Origin: an uncultured Alphaproteobacteria bacterium
Lineage (GTDB): Bacteria; Pseudomonadota; Alphaproteobacteria; Rs-D84
DNA: 64,000 bases
Direction: 5' to 3'
Assembly: GCA_946188105.1 (NCBI GenBank)
Contig: CAMHTQ010000003.1
Span: 102,028-166,027 of the forward strand
Shown in pieces: positions 41,329-51,356 of the stretch; within the stretch, counting starts at the first letter, position 1, and each line of letters begins with the position of its first letter. The notes beneath the pieces were generated by a model. That model searched no databases. It was given only the letters and a program-made list of their open reading frames with translations, and was not told the DNA's origin. The translations under genes were made by a program, and so were the position numbers.

Positions 41329-43566
41329 TTATTTATTGAATTTGCCACTGCGAGGAAATCCAACTGGGATTGTGCGACCCTGAGATGCACGTTTTGCCAT
41401 CCATGGTGATATATCGTCCAATTTGGTTAGTCCCCTGCCCGTTGTCCAGCCAAAGCCGTCTGCCATATTAAAGAACATCACATCCAAAACATATGTCCGT
41501 TCGGCATTGTATTTCTGTAAAATCACACCCTTGCCACGCGACATTTCTGGGATTTGGTCGGCACTGAATATCAGCAATTTATCGTTTGAACCAGATATCG
41601 CAACAGTATCACCGGTAACCGGCACACATAATACGGCCTGGTTTCTGTCATCTGTATTCATAACCTGTTTTCCATTTTTGGTTTGAGCCAAGCAATTTTC
41701 ACCACTGACAATAAATCCAGAACCATGACGTGATACCAACAAATATTTGGCTGATTGATTCAATACAAATGCACGAACGATATTTTCATCGGCACCTAAA
41801 TCAACCATCATTCGAATAGATTCACCAAACCCACGTGCCGATGGTAAATCATTTGCGGGTATCGTAAACATTTTACCATACGCACCGAATATGTTGATTT
41901 TATCATTACTCATAGCATGGAAAGCAGTTAACAAATTATCACCGTCTTTGAATTTCATATCCAAATTATTCAAATCTAGGTGACCTTTTGCAGCACGAAT
42001 CCAACCCATTTCTGATAAAATAACCGTTATTGGTTCTTTTTCAATCCATTCATCTGGATTCACAACAATTTCCTCGGTTGATTCTGTCCATGTTGTACGA
42101 CGACGCCCAAGTGTTGTTTTTTTATCATATATTTTTTTAATGTCGATAAACCATGCCTTTAACTGTTCTTTCTGTAATTCTTCGTCTGCCAATAATGCTT
42201 GTAATTGTTTTTGTTCAGCACGCAATTCGGCATCTTCACGTTTGATTTCCATTTCCTCTAATTTACGCAACGAACGCAACCGAGTATTCAAAATGGATTC
42301 AACCTGGATTTCTGATAAATTAAATTCAGCCATCAAAACAGGTTTTGGTTCATCTTCATTTCTGATGATTTCAATTACTCTATCTAAATTTAAATATACA
42401 ACCAGCAATCCACCCAAGATTTCCAAACGATGTTCAATGTTACGCAAACGCCAATTTGTACGACGAATTAACACAATCTTTTGATGTGCAATAAACGCAC
42501 GTAAAACATCGCCGATTGGCATTACGCGTGGCGCACCATTTGTGTCAATGACATTGAAATTCATATTGAATTTAGATTCCAAATCTGTCATTGCAAACAA
42601 ATGTGCCATCATTTTATCAATTGGAACATTTTTGCTTTTTGGTGTAATAACAATTCTGACATCGGTTGTTGATTCATCAACAATATCCTCAACCAATGGC
42701 AATTTTTTCGCATCGACCAGTTCGCCAATTTGTTCAACCAATTTTGATTTCACAACACCGTATGGAATTTCAGTTATTACAACCTGGGATTGACCACGGC
42801 CTAAATCTTCGACAGACCATTTTGCACGAACACGAAATGCGCCACGACCAGTATCATAATTTTTAACAATTGTATCAAATGAATCAATTAACACACCACC
42901 TGTTGGAAAATCTGGGCCAACCAATTTTTTCATAATTTGTGCAGTGGTGCTTTCTGGTTTATCAACGACCAAGCATAATGCATCACAAACCTCGGCCACG
43001 TTGTGTGTTGGAATATTTGTTGCCATACCAACCGCAATTCCCATACCACCATTAGCAAGTAAGTTTGGAAATGCACCAGGCATTACAGTTGGTTCGACCG
43101 TTGTGCCATCGAAATTTGGCATCATATCAACACTGTCCTCGTCAATGCCCTCCATAATCAGCATTGCAGCACCAGTCATTTTAGATTCTGTATAACGGTA
43201 TGCCGCCTGGGGATCCCCATCAATATTTCCAAAGTTCCCCTGACCATCAATCAATGGATAACGAACAGAAAAGTCCTGTGCCAAACGCACCATTGCATCA
43301 TAAACAGATGAATCCCCATGTGGATGGTAATGACCCAACACATCACCAACAACCGTTGCACATTTACGAAATGCAGCCGATGGCGACAATTTTTGGCGCA
43401 ACATAGAATACAAAATACGGCGGTGCACAGGTTTTAAACCGTCACGAACATCAGGCAATGCACGGGATACAATCGTTGATACCGCATAGGACAAATAACG
43501 TTCCGACAAGGCGTCGCCCAGTTGTTGAGAATCTATTTTTTCAGTTACAGTTGCATTATTTTTCAT
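41329..43566 (-). CDS. parC: DNA topoisomerase IV subunit A
   Basis: 745 residues. Breakage-reunion domain with [28 protein letters not shown] (Ser at the quinolone-resistance position), and catalytic Tyr 125 in AAYRYTES. The C-terminal blades are fewer than in GyrA and lack a clear GyrA-box, and [15 protein letters not shown] is ParC-like. It decatenates daughter chromosomes. Confidence 0.92.
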   Translation of the reverse strand: MKNNATVTEKIDSQQLGDALSERYLSYAVSTIVSRALPDVRDGLKPVHRRILYSMLRQKLSPSAAFRKCATVVGDVLGHYHPHGDSSVYDAMVRLAQDFSVRYPLIDGQGNFGNIDGDPQAAYRYTESKMTGAAMLIMEGIDEDSVDMMPNFDGTTVEPTVMPGAFPNLLANGGMGIAVGMATNIPTHNVAEVCDALCLVVDKPESTTAQIMKKLVGPDFPTGGVLIDSFDTIVKNYDTGRGAFRVRAKWSVEDLGRGQSQVVITEIPYGVVKSKLVEQIGELVDAKKLPLVEDIVDESTTDVRIVITPKSKNVPIDKMMAHLFAMTDLESKFNMNFNVIDTNGAPRVMPIGDVLRAFIAHQKIVLIRRTNWRLRNIEHRLEILGGLLVVYLNLDRVIEIIRNEDEPKPVLMAEFNLSEIQVESILNTRLRSLRKLEEMEIKREDAELRAEQKQLQALLADEELQKEQLKAWFIDIKKIYDKKTTLGRRRTTWTESTEEIVVNPDEWIEKEPITVILSEMGWIRAAKGHLDLNNLDMKFKDGDNLLTAFHAMSNDKINIFGAYGKMFTIPANDLPSARGFGESIRMMVDLGADENIVRAFVLNQSAKYLLVSRHGSGFIVSGENCLAQTKNGKQVMNTDDRNQAVLCVPVTGDTVAISGSNDKLLIFSADQIPEMSRGKGVILQKYNAERTYVLDVMFFNMADGFGWTTGRGLTKLDDISPWMAKRASQGRTIPVGFPRSGKFNK

Positions 43567-43631
43567 GATTCTAATCTTTATTTACTTTCATAAAGTTAAA
43601 ACATTTCAAAATTTTTCGCAAGTCATATTCT

Positions 43632-44033
43632 TTACCGCATGCGCATAAAGTTTCCGATAGTTGTTTTATTTATTCTTTCCCAAATCTCGCCAACACGTCC
43701 AACACGCACCCCCAGATACATATTGGAATCATCGTTCAAATTAAACAATGCTTTTAAGTCAGGTATATATTGTTGCACCAATGTATAATTATTATCAGCC
43801 AGTTTCCACGTATCACCTGAAAAACCTTGGTACAGGCACAACTCGGCATTCATACAATATCCACGAGGCATTTCCATCAACACATATCGCAAATCGCGAT
43901 CATATAAATCCATATTTTTCAACATCTGGGTATGGGATATATCAGTGTTTGTCGGGGCAACCAACAAACCTGCATCACGCATTATGATAAATGCACGACG
44001 GGATTCATGAAACTTTGCTTCATTTGTGCTCAT
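43632..44033 (-). CDS. Unknown protein (133 aa) downstream of thyX
   Basis: Soluble, mostly helical, with EAKFHESRRAFIIMRDAGLLVAP at the start. It begins 12 bases after the ThyX-like gene, so the two form an operon. No family recognised. Confidence 0.6.
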   Translation of the reverse strand: MSTNEAKFHESRRAFIIMRDAGLLVAPTNTDISHTQMLKNMDLYDRDLRYVLMEMPRGYCMNAELCLYQGFSGDTWKLADNNYTLVQQYIPDLKALFNLNDDSNMYLGVRVGRVGEIWERINKTTIGNFMRMR

Positions 44034-44045
44034 ATTTATACCTTT

Positions 44046-45419
44046 TTAGATTTGTCTGTCGCGGAAATATCCATTTATTTTATCCAACGCAATGCTGCGA
44101 CCACAGAAACGCGGACCTTCGACGCAATGTCCCATAGACAAACAAGGTGGTGTCAAATATTTCAAAACAGCCGCATCAGACCCAATTTTTTGTTCCAATT
44201 CACGACGCAAATCGCATGCCAGATGATATATCGCCTCTTGGGCACACCAACATGTGCGTTTGCCCTGCTCATGAATCAACGCATTCAAATCCGCGTGTTT
44301 GTCGTATTGAACCATTGCACCGTATGGCGCAATAGATGTCGCCATAGAACGTGAGAATTTTGGATTATTTACCATTTTATAAAAATCCCGCATCCATGTA
44401 GTCGCAACAGGTTTCAATCCTGCTTTGTCCAACAATGGTGGCAAATAAAAATATCCTGTAAATACTGGTTTGGAACGTTTAATACTGCGGTGACGTTGAT
44501 CTTGACCCATTGTCGCACCTGCATCCATATGAATACGGCTGCGCACATACATCAATGAATTGTCCATGTATTCGGGGCTGAACTGCAAGGTATCAACCGT
44601 ATCACGAGATTTATTTTCTTTAAACAATTTGTCATCATATTTATAGTCCAACAATCTAAATTCTGGACGAGTTTTTGCCCCCATATAACAAGGTGCAAAT
44701 TTTGGAGACCAATATTCTGTATTACGCATATTTTCATCAAACATATATGCGATATCTGGATGTTCTGTTTTAATTTGTTTTGCAATTTTATCCATTACAT
44801 CACGCATAAATGGTGTCCAAGCGGTTCTGTAAAATGCACAAATTGTTGCCAAATCAACCGTCCAATCCAATGCAGTTGGTGCAATCATAGACACAAACAT
44901 ACGTAATTGTTCCTGTGCCAATTTTGGAGCATTTGATTCAATATATTTTTCCGAGGCACAAGGACGTTCAAAATGAATTTGATTGCGTGCCAATTCAATC
45001 ACACGATCTTTGTTATCAGCATAAACATTTAATCCTTTATCGATAAAAGTACATGCTTGGTTTATATATCTATCTGGGACGAAGGGATAATATGTTTCCA
45101 AAGTATTTTTTATATCTGCCATATCTGGATTATCATACATTTTGGAAAAACGGCCGGAACGTTGATCTGTATCATAAAATGGTGCTGTCAAATGTAAACC
45201 AAATACAACACTGGAAACAGGAATATTTTCAATCATAAATGTCCAATAGTTATGTTCCAAAGTTGAATGGTGGCCAGTTTTGAACAAACGATTTTCAACA
45301 TCTATTGTATCCCCCAGTTTTGGAGTGTCTGCGGTATAGCACATACGTGCAGCATGTGATGATAATGTTGTTGGATCAACATTTGTTTCTGCGATTTTTG
45401 TAAGTTTAACTTCTGACAT
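44046..45419 (-). CDS. thyX: Double-length ThyX-like flavin-dependent thymidylate synthase
   Basis: 457 residues, roughly twice a standard ThyX (about 220-300). The N-terminal half has TGHHSTLEHNYWTFMIE and DQRSGRFSK. The C-terminal half has GQDQRHRSIKRSKP, the closest to the ThyX signature RHRxxSxxxxSxR. It probably methylates dUMP with folate, FAD and NADPH, but the split of motifs between two halves leaves activity to be proved. Ribosome site AAAAGGAGA. Confidence 0.78.
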   Translation of the reverse strand: MSEVKLTKIAETNVDPTTLSSHAARMCYTADTPKLGDTIDVENRLFKTGHHSTLEHNYWTFMIENIPVSSVVFGLHLTAPFYDTDQRSGRFSKMYDNPDMADIKNTLETYYPFVPDRYINQACTFIDKGLNVYADNKDRVIELARNQIHFERPCASEKYIESNAPKLAQEQLRMFVSMIAPTALDWTVDLATICAFYRTAWTPFMRDVMDKIAKQIKTEHPDIAYMFDENMRNTEYWSPKFAPCYMGAKTRPEFRLLDYKYDDKLFKENKSRDTVDTLQFSPEYMDNSLMYVRSRIHMDAGATMGQDQRHRSIKRSKPVFTGYFYLPPLLDKAGLKPVATTWMRDFYKMVNNPKFSRSMATSIAPYGAMVQYDKHADLNALIHEQGKRTCWCAQEAIYHLACDLRRELEQKIGSDAAVLKYLTPPCLSMGHCVEGPRFCGRSIALDKINGYFRDRQI

Positions 45420-45532
45420 GTGTGGGTCTCCTTTTTACAAATAAATTTTCAAGCTTTACTGTATAGAAAATTCCGCGGTTTTCAAGTATTTTTAACATAA
45501 ATAAGAACATATTGACAATTTCAAATTTATAC

Positions 45533-45561
45533 TTGACATAAAATATATTTTGTGATACATG
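45533..45561 (+). promoter_or_regulatory. Promoter of the structured leader
   Basis: -35 TTGACA, 17-base spacer, -10 TACATG with an upstream TGTGA. A second TTGACA lies at 45512. Transcription would begin near 45568, about ten bases before the structured region. Confidence 0.5.
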
Positions 45562-45578
45562 TATATACAAAGAGTAAA

Positions 45579-45735
45579 CATCTTTGGTTCCCTGGAAATT
45601 GGGCGGGCTGTCGTGGTGACAAGTCGGGATGTATCTGGATAGATATGTTTGAATGTACGTTATGAAAAGATAACGAACCAATGGTGCAAAAACCCGAACG
45701 GGTTTCGCACGCAAGGAATAAAGGGGGCAAAGATG
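45579..45735 (+). promoter_or_regulatory. Structured 5' leader that can hide the ribosome site and start codon
   Basis: Bases 45579-45586 (CATCTTTG) are fully complementary to 45728-45735 (CAAAGATG), which includes the ATG. TTCCC at 45588-45592 can pair with GGGGG at 45723-45727, the ribosome site. Inside are hairpins at 45632-45645, 45658-45675 and 45684-45710, and an enclosing ATTGG/CCAAT stem (45598-45602 with 45678-45682). This is the layout of a translational switch. I do not recognise a known class. The 313-base space 45420-45732 holds this element, its promoter and the thyX upstream region. Confidence 0.6.
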
Positions 45736-46791
45736 AAAATTAAAACAATCTTACCATATTTATTGTTTGGTTCTTTGGCTTTCATCCCAACTGGAACATC
45801 AGAGTTTCACGAAAAGGATGATTCCTATTCTTTGCATGCAAAAACTGTTACAACTCAAAAAATTCCAACTGTCCAAGAACAAATAAATGCAAAAGCCAAA
45901 GAATTGTGCGATACATATGTTGATTTGGTTTTACAGGGACAAAACAATATTAAAAAAGCAAGAAATCATCGCAAAGCTGTATTAAGCGAATTTCCTGGTG
46001 CTTTTACCAGATGGTATTGCATTTATGGGCAATATACTCAGTTAAATCGTGCCGTAGCTGCAATGGGCGATACTTTGCATTTTATCCCATTTGAAGCCCG
46101 TCATGCTTGCCCCAAATTTCGTTCAGATATGCAAAAAAAATACCAAGGCCCAGAATATGCACATGCCTTGCATAATGGCAAAATGTTTAAATCTGATGCC
46201 GATTATAACCGAGCATTACAATCGTTTTTGAAACATCACAGGGTTACAGAAAATACCCCTGATAGTGTTAGAAATAAATTTGTAGAAAAGTTTGCGGCTA
46301 ATAATTTTTCTGCAGAGACATTACATCAGGGTTCTATTCTGATTATTCAAAAAAACGGAACCCCATCAAATACCCATGCCGTTATGTATATGGGACGTGG
46401 TCGTGTCGAAAAAGGTAAATTTATCCCAGATTCTAATGGTCATCATATATACGCTGGGTATAACAATGAAAGTTTGGATGATATATTCAAAACATACAGT
46501 ACAAATCGCATCTTTGCCGTAGATATTTATGATTTGGCAACTGTGGAATACTCAAAAGAACTGAATAAAATCAAAAATATGGGTGATGAAGATTTATTCC
46601 GTTTTGTTTACGATGTCCCCAGTGATATGTATGTAATGGTGCCTAATCGCAATAATTTACAACAAATGGCCGAACAAAAATATTTCCACAAAGATAATTA
46701 TGTTCCGTCTGTGCCATTGGTTACTACAAATATGGCATCGTTCCCGAGTGTATTACCCGTGTATAAAAAGATGCTGGAAAAAACAAAATAA
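45733..46791 (+). CDS. Secreted protein, unknown function (352 aa)
   Basis: Start at 45733 gives a signal peptide (MKIKTILPYLLFGSLAFIPTG). The mature part has GSILIIQKNGTPSNTHAVMYMGRG and a later HHIYAGYNNE, a layout resembling papain-like cell-wall amidases, with Cys in YCIYGQ and HACPKF. A peptidase-like role is a guess. Controlled by the structured leader immediately upstream. Confidence 0.65.
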   Translation: MKIKTILPYLLFGSLAFIPTGTSEFHEKDDSYSLHAKTVTTQKIPTVQEQINAKAKELCDTYVDLVLQGQNNIKKARNHRKAVLSEFPGAFTRWYCIYGQYTQLNRAVAAMGDTLHFIPFEARHACPKFRSDMQKKYQGPEYAHALHNGKMFKSDADYNRALQSFLKHHRVTENTPDSVRNKFVEKFAANNFSAETLHQGSILIIQKNGTPSNTHAVMYMGRGRVEKGKFIPDSNGHHIYAGYNNESLDDIFKTYSTNRIFAVDIYDLATVEYSKELNKIKNMGDEDLFRFVYDVPSDMYVMVPNRNNLQQMAEQKYFHKDNYVPSVPLVTTNMASFPSVLPVYKKMLEKTK

Positions 46792-46797
46792 ATTAAA

Positions 46798-46820
46798 GGG
46801 GCTTTTTTTTAAGCCCCTAT
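46798..46820 (+). terminator. Terminator after the secreted protein gene
   Basis: GGGGCTT/AAGCCCC stem with a six-T loop, followed by a weaker T-rich stretch. It overlaps the end of zapA. Confidence 0.5.
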
Positions 46821-47087
46821 TTTATGTTTAATTTCACGAATCCGTGCCAATATTTCTCGTAAATCAGCCTCGTTTGCGGCAGGTGCCGGACGATTATGAA
46901 CAGTATCCGCCAAAACAATGCACAATGTTGCCAATAATAAATTTTCAGGCAAAGGACCAATTTTATCCAAAATTTCACGAGCACGCGCATCAACCAAACG
47001 ACCTAATTCGACCAAACGTGCCTCTTGACCGTCTTCACAGCCCATTTGATAATTTTTGTTAACAATAGGTATTGTAACGATACTCAT
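46809..47087 (-). CDS. zapA: Cell division protein ZapA
   Basis: 92 residues. VTIPIVNKNYQMGCEDGQEARLVELGRLVDARAREI is the ZapA start and the C-terminus is a coiled coil. It bundles FtsZ filaments. It starts a few bases after the coiled-coil gene at 47091. Confidence 0.88.
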   Translation of the reverse strand: MSIVTIPIVNKNYQMGCEDGQEARLVELGRLVDARAREILDKIGPLPENLLLATLCIVLADTVHNRPAPAANEADLREILARIREIKHKIGA

Positions 47088-47090
47088 GCT

Positions 47091-47306
47091 TTATTTTCTC
47101 TTTAATTTTTCCAAAATTGACATAGATTTATCAATCATTTCAACGGCACGCGCGTTTTTGGCACGCAGATTTTTAACCTGTTGTGTTAAAATTGCCACCT
47201 CTAAATCCGTCTGGCGCCCAGCCGCAGACACGTCAGAACGCAGGCCCACAACCGCATTTTCCAGCGAATTTAACTCTTGAAATATTTGTTGTTTTAATTC
47301 TGTCAT
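47091..47306 (-). CDS. Coiled-coil protein upstream of zapA
   Basis: 71 residues, nearly all heptad repeats (LEVAILTQQVKNLRAKNARAVEMIDKSMSILEKLKRK). In Alphaproteobacteria a similar small coiled-coil gene often precedes zapA and may act with it at the division ring. Confidence 0.6.
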   Translation of the reverse strand: MTELKQQIFQELNSLENAVVGLRSDVSAAGRQTDLEVAILTQQVKNLRAKNARAVEMIDKSMSILEKLKRK

Positions 47307-47400
47307 TGTATTTCTATTTTACGACATTTTTTATATGCGTTCAACCATAAAATGTGATATAATACATCCTGATATAATTGGTATTAAAGGGTGTAGGTTT

Positions 47401-48417
47401 ATGAAAACGAAAATTATCTATATTTCTGGCAGTGAAATTTTTAACATGAGTGACGTTCGCGGTGCTTTTGATACCGTACGTCGTGAGTTAGGTTTATCAA
47501 ACGACACTATATTGTTTGGTGTTCCAGTTGATGCTGATGATGCATTGTGTGGTCAATTTGATTCTGTACATGCACAAACGGATACCATATCCCCTGTTCA
47601 ATCTGATGAGGTGAAAGAGGAAGTCACGGTTGATATTCCTGTTGTGCAGGATGTCGTGGACACAGTTGTTGAAAAACCTGTAAAACAAAAAAGAACCAGA
47701 AAAAAGGTTGTCGTTGAAGAAACTGTCGAAAAACCCGTTATAGAACCTGTGGCCGAGGTACCTGTAGCAGAACCAGAACAAAATGTTGTTCCTATATTAT
47801 CTGTGTTGGGTGGCGAAACGACAGTTGCTGATGAACCTGAATGTGTTGATGGTGCCCCAGATGAAGATGTTTATTTTAAAGACGAAAACCCAGATTTGAC
47901 AATATTAAATTCTCTGGATTTGGACAAACTGCCCGAAGAGCTTGAAAATGACACCGATGTAATGACCGAAGAATCAAACGATGAAGAAATCAGTTTTGAT
48001 GCAGCGGATGTTGAATCTGATATTCCAACGGTCGAACCCCAGGCTGCAACCATTCAAGATTCTGACGATGATGACAATCAATTAGAAAAACTGTTGCAAT
48101 CCGTTCAGTCTTTGCACGAAGAAAAACCAGTTGAAGAAAGTGGATTAAAAATTGTTGATGCCGAACCTGATGAAACAGATTTGGCATTGGAAAAATTAGC
48201 AACAGAGTTTGCAGAAAACCAAGATAAAATCGTTAATACAACAAAAAGTTCTTCACGCGGTGGCAGAATTGGAAAATTAAAAAACATCTTGCCTTTTAAA
48301 CGTGAAAAACATAACGAAACAAGTTTAATGGGTGATTTGTTTGGATGGGCTGGGATGGCCGCAAATGATGAAGAATTTGCTTTTCCAGAATTCATTCCTA
48401 CGGCTGTAAAAAAATAA
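47401..48417 (+). CDS. Acidic low-complexity protein, unknown function (338 aa)
   Basis: The start at 47401 follows AAAGGGTG. A folded N-terminus of about 50 residues (TKIIYISGSEIFNMSDVRGAFDTVRRELG) is followed by a long Glu/Val/Pro-rich linker with a basic patch (KQKRTRKK), and a short conserved-looking end (RIGKLKNILPFKREK). No signal peptide. TATAAT at 47358-47363 is the likely -10. In operon with the next membrane protein gene. Confidence 0.6.
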   Translation: MKTKIIYISGSEIFNMSDVRGAFDTVRRELGLSNDTILFGVPVDADDALCGQFDSVHAQTDTISPVQSDEVKEEVTVDIPVVQDVVDTVVEKPVKQKRTRKKVVVEETVEKPVIEPVAEVPVAEPEQNVVPILSVLGGETTVADEPECVDGAPDEDVYFKDENPDLTILNSLDLDKLPEELENDTDVMTEESNDEEISFDAADVESDIPTVEPQAATIQDSDDDDNQLEKLLQSVQSLHEEKPVEESGLKIVDAEPDETDLALEKLATEFAENQDKIVNTTKSSSRGGRIGKLKNILPFKREKHNETSLMGDLFGWAGMAANDEEFAFPEFIPTAVKK

Positions 48418-48429
48418 GGTATAAATATA

Positions 48430-48921
48430 ATGGAAAGTTTGGCAAAAGTTGCAAAACTACTTACCGATGCAGGATATCAGTTAAGAGATTGCCAAAATGG
48501 TTTTCTTTGTATTGTTGATCCTACATGTATATGGACACCTTTATTAGATTTTATAGAAACAGCATGGATTGTTTTAACCTGTGTTACTGCTATTTTATTG
48601 ATTGGTTGGGCGGTTACTTTGATGCGTGGTGCATCACATTCGATGGCTAAAAATATTGTTTCATTGACATTGATATTTGGAACATTGTCTGCGGCTATAC
48701 CAATTATGAATTTTTTTGGTGCGGGAAAAGTTATTGTCAATCAATGTGATACTATCAAAGTCCCCCAAGATCAAATTCAAAAATTATTGGATTTAAATAA
48801 AAGTCAATTGAGTCAACCAGTATATGAAGATTTTGAAATTTGGGATTCTAACTTTGATACACCGGAAAGTTTGGATGATGACGAAGAATCTTTGTACGAA
48901 GATAATGGTTTAGATATTTAA
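48430..48921 (+). CDS. Two-helix membrane protein, unknown function (163 aa)
   Basis: Two membrane segments (about residues 40-62 and 75-98) joined by a short loop, then a polar acidic tail. The N-terminal region has two Cys (DCQNGFLCIVDPTC). The hairpin resembles VirB2/VirB6-like parts, and other T4SS-type genes occur in the window, but there is no direct evidence. Its end overlaps the convergent radC by four bases. Confidence 0.6.
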   Translation: MESLAKVAKLLTDAGYQLRDCQNGFLCIVDPTCIWTPLLDFIETAWIVLTCVTAILLIGWAVTLMRGASHSMAKNIVSLTLIFGTLSAAIPIMNFFGAGKVIVNQCDTIKVPQDQIQKLLDLNKSQLSQPVYEDFEIWDSNFDTPESLDDDEESLYEDNGLDI

Positions 48922-49601
48922 TCGCGTAAAAATCCAATATCACGTGCCGAATAAATAGAATTTTTTGATACCAGCAAATGATCGTATAAAATTATATCCA
49001 GACCTTTTAATAATCTTTTTATTTCTTCGGTTGTTTCTATATCAACACTGGAAAATGTTCTGTCTGTACTGGGATGATTATGCACCAGAATTATTCCAGT
49101 TGCATTCAAAGATAATGCGTGTTTCACAATTTCACGAACATATACACTGGATTCATTAAATGTACCTTGGCTGTGTGTTTCGTCTTGTAATAATCTGAAA
49201 TCAGGATCCAGATATAAAACATGGAATTCTTCGACTTGCTTGCTGGCCAAAGCCCACTTGCAATAATTTTTCAAAACATTAATATCGTGAAATATTGGAC
49301 GTGAATCCATCGTACTTTTATAACCGTCCAGAACAATTTGATGAACTAATTTCAAGAATATTGCGATATTACGTCCAACACCTGGAAATGCAATTAAATC
49401 TTCAAACGATGCGGTTAATACCTGACCAATTGAACCAAATTTTTTAATTAACGCATGTGCCAACGGACGAACATCACGTCTGGGGACGACATAACCCAAC
49501 AATAATTCTAATCTTTCATATTCAGCAAGTTTACTATCCAGAAACTTTTGTCGTAATCTTTCTCGGTGTCCGCTGTAAAAATTAGAATCTGATGTCGCCA
49601 A
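48918..49601 (-). CDS. radC: RadC family protein
   Basis: 227 residues. A helix-hairpin-helix (LIAFPGVGRNIAIFL) is followed by a JAB-type metal motif HNHPSTDRTFSSVD. TTG start at 49601, four bases after the map stop. The role of RadC in DNA metabolism is not settled. Confidence 0.92.
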   Translation of the reverse strand: MATSDSNFYSGHRERLRQKFLDSKLAEYERLELLLGYVVPRRDVRPLAHALIKKFGSIGQVLTASFEDLIAFPGVGRNIAIFLKLVHQIVLDGYKSTMDSRPIFHDINVLKNYCKWALASKQVEEFHVLYLDPDFRLLQDETHSQGTFNESSVYVREIVKHALSLNATGIILVHNHPSTDRTFSSVDIETTEEIKRLLKGLDIILYDHLLVSKNSIYSARDIGFLRD

Positions 49602-49605
49602 TATT

Positions 49606-50367
49606 TTACACCATTTTTTCTGTAAATATTGTTACACCGTCTTCGGTAATCCCCAATGTGTGTTCCCATTGTGCAGACAATCCGCCATCAACAGTACGTG
49701 CGGTCCAACCATCTGCATCAATTTTACATTTAGGCGATCCAGTATTTATCATTGGCTCAATTGTGAATACCAGTCCTGGAACCATTTTTACCTTGTCCCA
49801 CATTTTGTCATAAAAATGGAATATTTGTGGATCATCATGCATAACCTTGCCTATGCCATGTCCAACAAAATCACGTGATATAGAAAAACCATGTGGTTTA
49901 ACAACAGCCTCGATTGTTTTTCCAATTTCAGAAAGTGGAACACCCGGGGCACATACAGCGATTGCAGCATTCAATGCATCTTGGCAAGTTTGAACCAATT
50001 CGCGTGCTTGGGGACTGACATTACCTATCATAAACATACGAGATGCATCGCCATGGAACCCTTTGAATTCGGCGGTTAAATCAACATTGACTATATCGCC
50101 ATCTTTTAATATTTCATTATCGTTTGGAATTCCATGAACAATAACATCATTGACTGATGTGCATATACTTTTTGGATAACCCATATATCCTAAATCCGAA
50201 GAACGCGCACCGTTTGCCTTTAAAAATTCTACAACCAAGCGGTCAATTTCACCGGTTGAAATTCCAGCCTGAATATGTGGTGTTATATAATCAAAACAAC
50301 GTGCGACCAAATCGCCAACAACACGCAACCGTTTAAAATCTTTTGGTGCATATACTGAAGCAAGCAT
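49606..50367 (-). CDS. map: Methionine aminopeptidase, type I
   Basis: 253 residues. VIVHGIPND, VDLTAEFKGFHGDASRMF, FVGHGIGKVMHDDP and FTIEPMI supply the Asp, His and Glu metal ligands. It removes the starting Met from new proteins. Overlaps holA by one base. Confidence 0.96.
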   Translation of the reverse strand: MLASVYAPKDFKRLRVVGDLVARCFDYITPHIQAGISTGEIDRLVVEFLKANGARSSDLGYMGYPKSICTSVNDVIVHGIPNDNEILKDGDIVNVDLTAEFKGFHGDASRMFMIGNVSPQARELVQTCQDALNAAIAVCAPGVPLSEIGKTIEAVVKPHGFSISRDFVGHGIGKVMHDDPQIFHFYDKMWDKVKMVPGLVFTIEPMINTGSPKCKIDADGWTARTVDGGLSAQWEHTLGITEDGVTIFTEKMV

Positions 50368-51356
50368 TATTTTCTTCTCCTTGATGCCATTTTTGCTGTT
50401 TTCAAAGCCAGTTTTAATGAAAAATCACGCAGTAAAATTTCTGGTGGCATACCTGTGGTACGCAACTGGCGTTCTAATTCATTTAATCTTATCAACACAG
50501 AATCAACATCGGCCTCGGTCCATATTTTTACCGCCCGATTAAATTTGTCAGACACTTTCCAAAACAACCGAGGCATTTGACCATCGGCAATTGCAAACAA
50601 CAATTTTTGGAAATGTATATCCAACATACGAATTAACTTATTTGGTTCTACGTTATCATACATCAATCTATCCAATGCAATCATAGTTTGTTGAACATAT
50701 CCAGCGGTCAATGAATATAAATAATCATCTATATCTGATGCATTTGTATCGGGCAGACATTTTTCAACATCATCCAATTCAACAATTTTTTTATCTGCGA
50801 CATACAATGCTATTTTGGATAAAAATCCACGTGTGATTCCACGATCACCACCCAAATGTGTTGTCATATATTCCATTGCATCAGGCGTAATTTGATCAAT
50901 TCCCGCAGATGCAGATAATGTTTCACGAATAAGTGTCGCCAATGTACGCGCATCATCCGTATAGCAAGGCAATGCCGCAATATCGGTACCATCTTCGAAT
51001 AAACTTCTTAATCCGCCACCAGAACGCAATTCCCCAGCGCACACAATTACAGTTGCACATAATCCTGGATGAAATATTAAATCTGATATGTTTTTTGCCA
51101 ATGAATCACCAGCATCAGAAATAATAATCATTTTTTGTCCACCAAACATAGATGGACTGCATCCTTCGGCAAAAACGGCATCTTGTTTATCATTAAATTC
51201 CGATGCATCCACCGAGAATAAATTATCCCTGTCTATTTGTAAAATCTCGACTGCTTTATCACACAGTTCATCAACCTGACCAGCATCGGGTCCATACAGT
51301 AAAACCGCCTTTACTGTTTTTATACCGTTTTTAAAATCAGCCTCTTTCCACTTCAT
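50367..51356 (-). CDS. holA: DNA polymerase III subunit delta
   Basis: 329 residues. VKAVLLYGPDAGQVDELC at the start and the C-terminal helical collar (LIRMLDIHFQKLLFAIADGQ) are typical. It opens the sliding clamp in the clamp loader. It is part of the lptE-holA-map-radC operon; lptE-holA is a classical pairing. Confidence 0.92.
   Translation of the reverse strand: MKWKEADFKNGIKTVKAVLLYGPDAGQVDELCDKAVEILQIDRDNLFSVDASEFNDKQDAVFAEGCSPSMFGGQKMIIISDAGDSLAKNISDLIFHPGLCATVIVCAGELRSGGGLRSLFEDGTDIAALPCYTDDARTLATLIRETLSASAGIDQITPDAMEYMTTHLGGDRGITRGFLSKIALYVADKKIVELDDVEKCLPDTNASDIDDYLYSLTAGYVQQTMIALDRLMYDNVEPNKLIRMLDIHFQKLLFAIADGQMPRLFWKVSDKFNRAVKIWTEADVDSVLIRLNELERQLRTTGMPPEILLRDFSLKLALKTAKMASRRRK

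Noticed and set aside
45649..45732. 28-residue N-terminal extension of the secreted protein
   Set aside because: It lies within the structured leader and would place the signal peptide internally. The ATG at 45733 has a ribosome site.
45579..45735. 6S RNA (the length, about 157 bases, and the closing stem are similar, and zapA is near)
   Set aside because: The 3' arm contains a good ribosome site and the start codon of a signal-peptide protein. No typical central bubble could be drawn, and the orientation relative to zapA is not the usual one.
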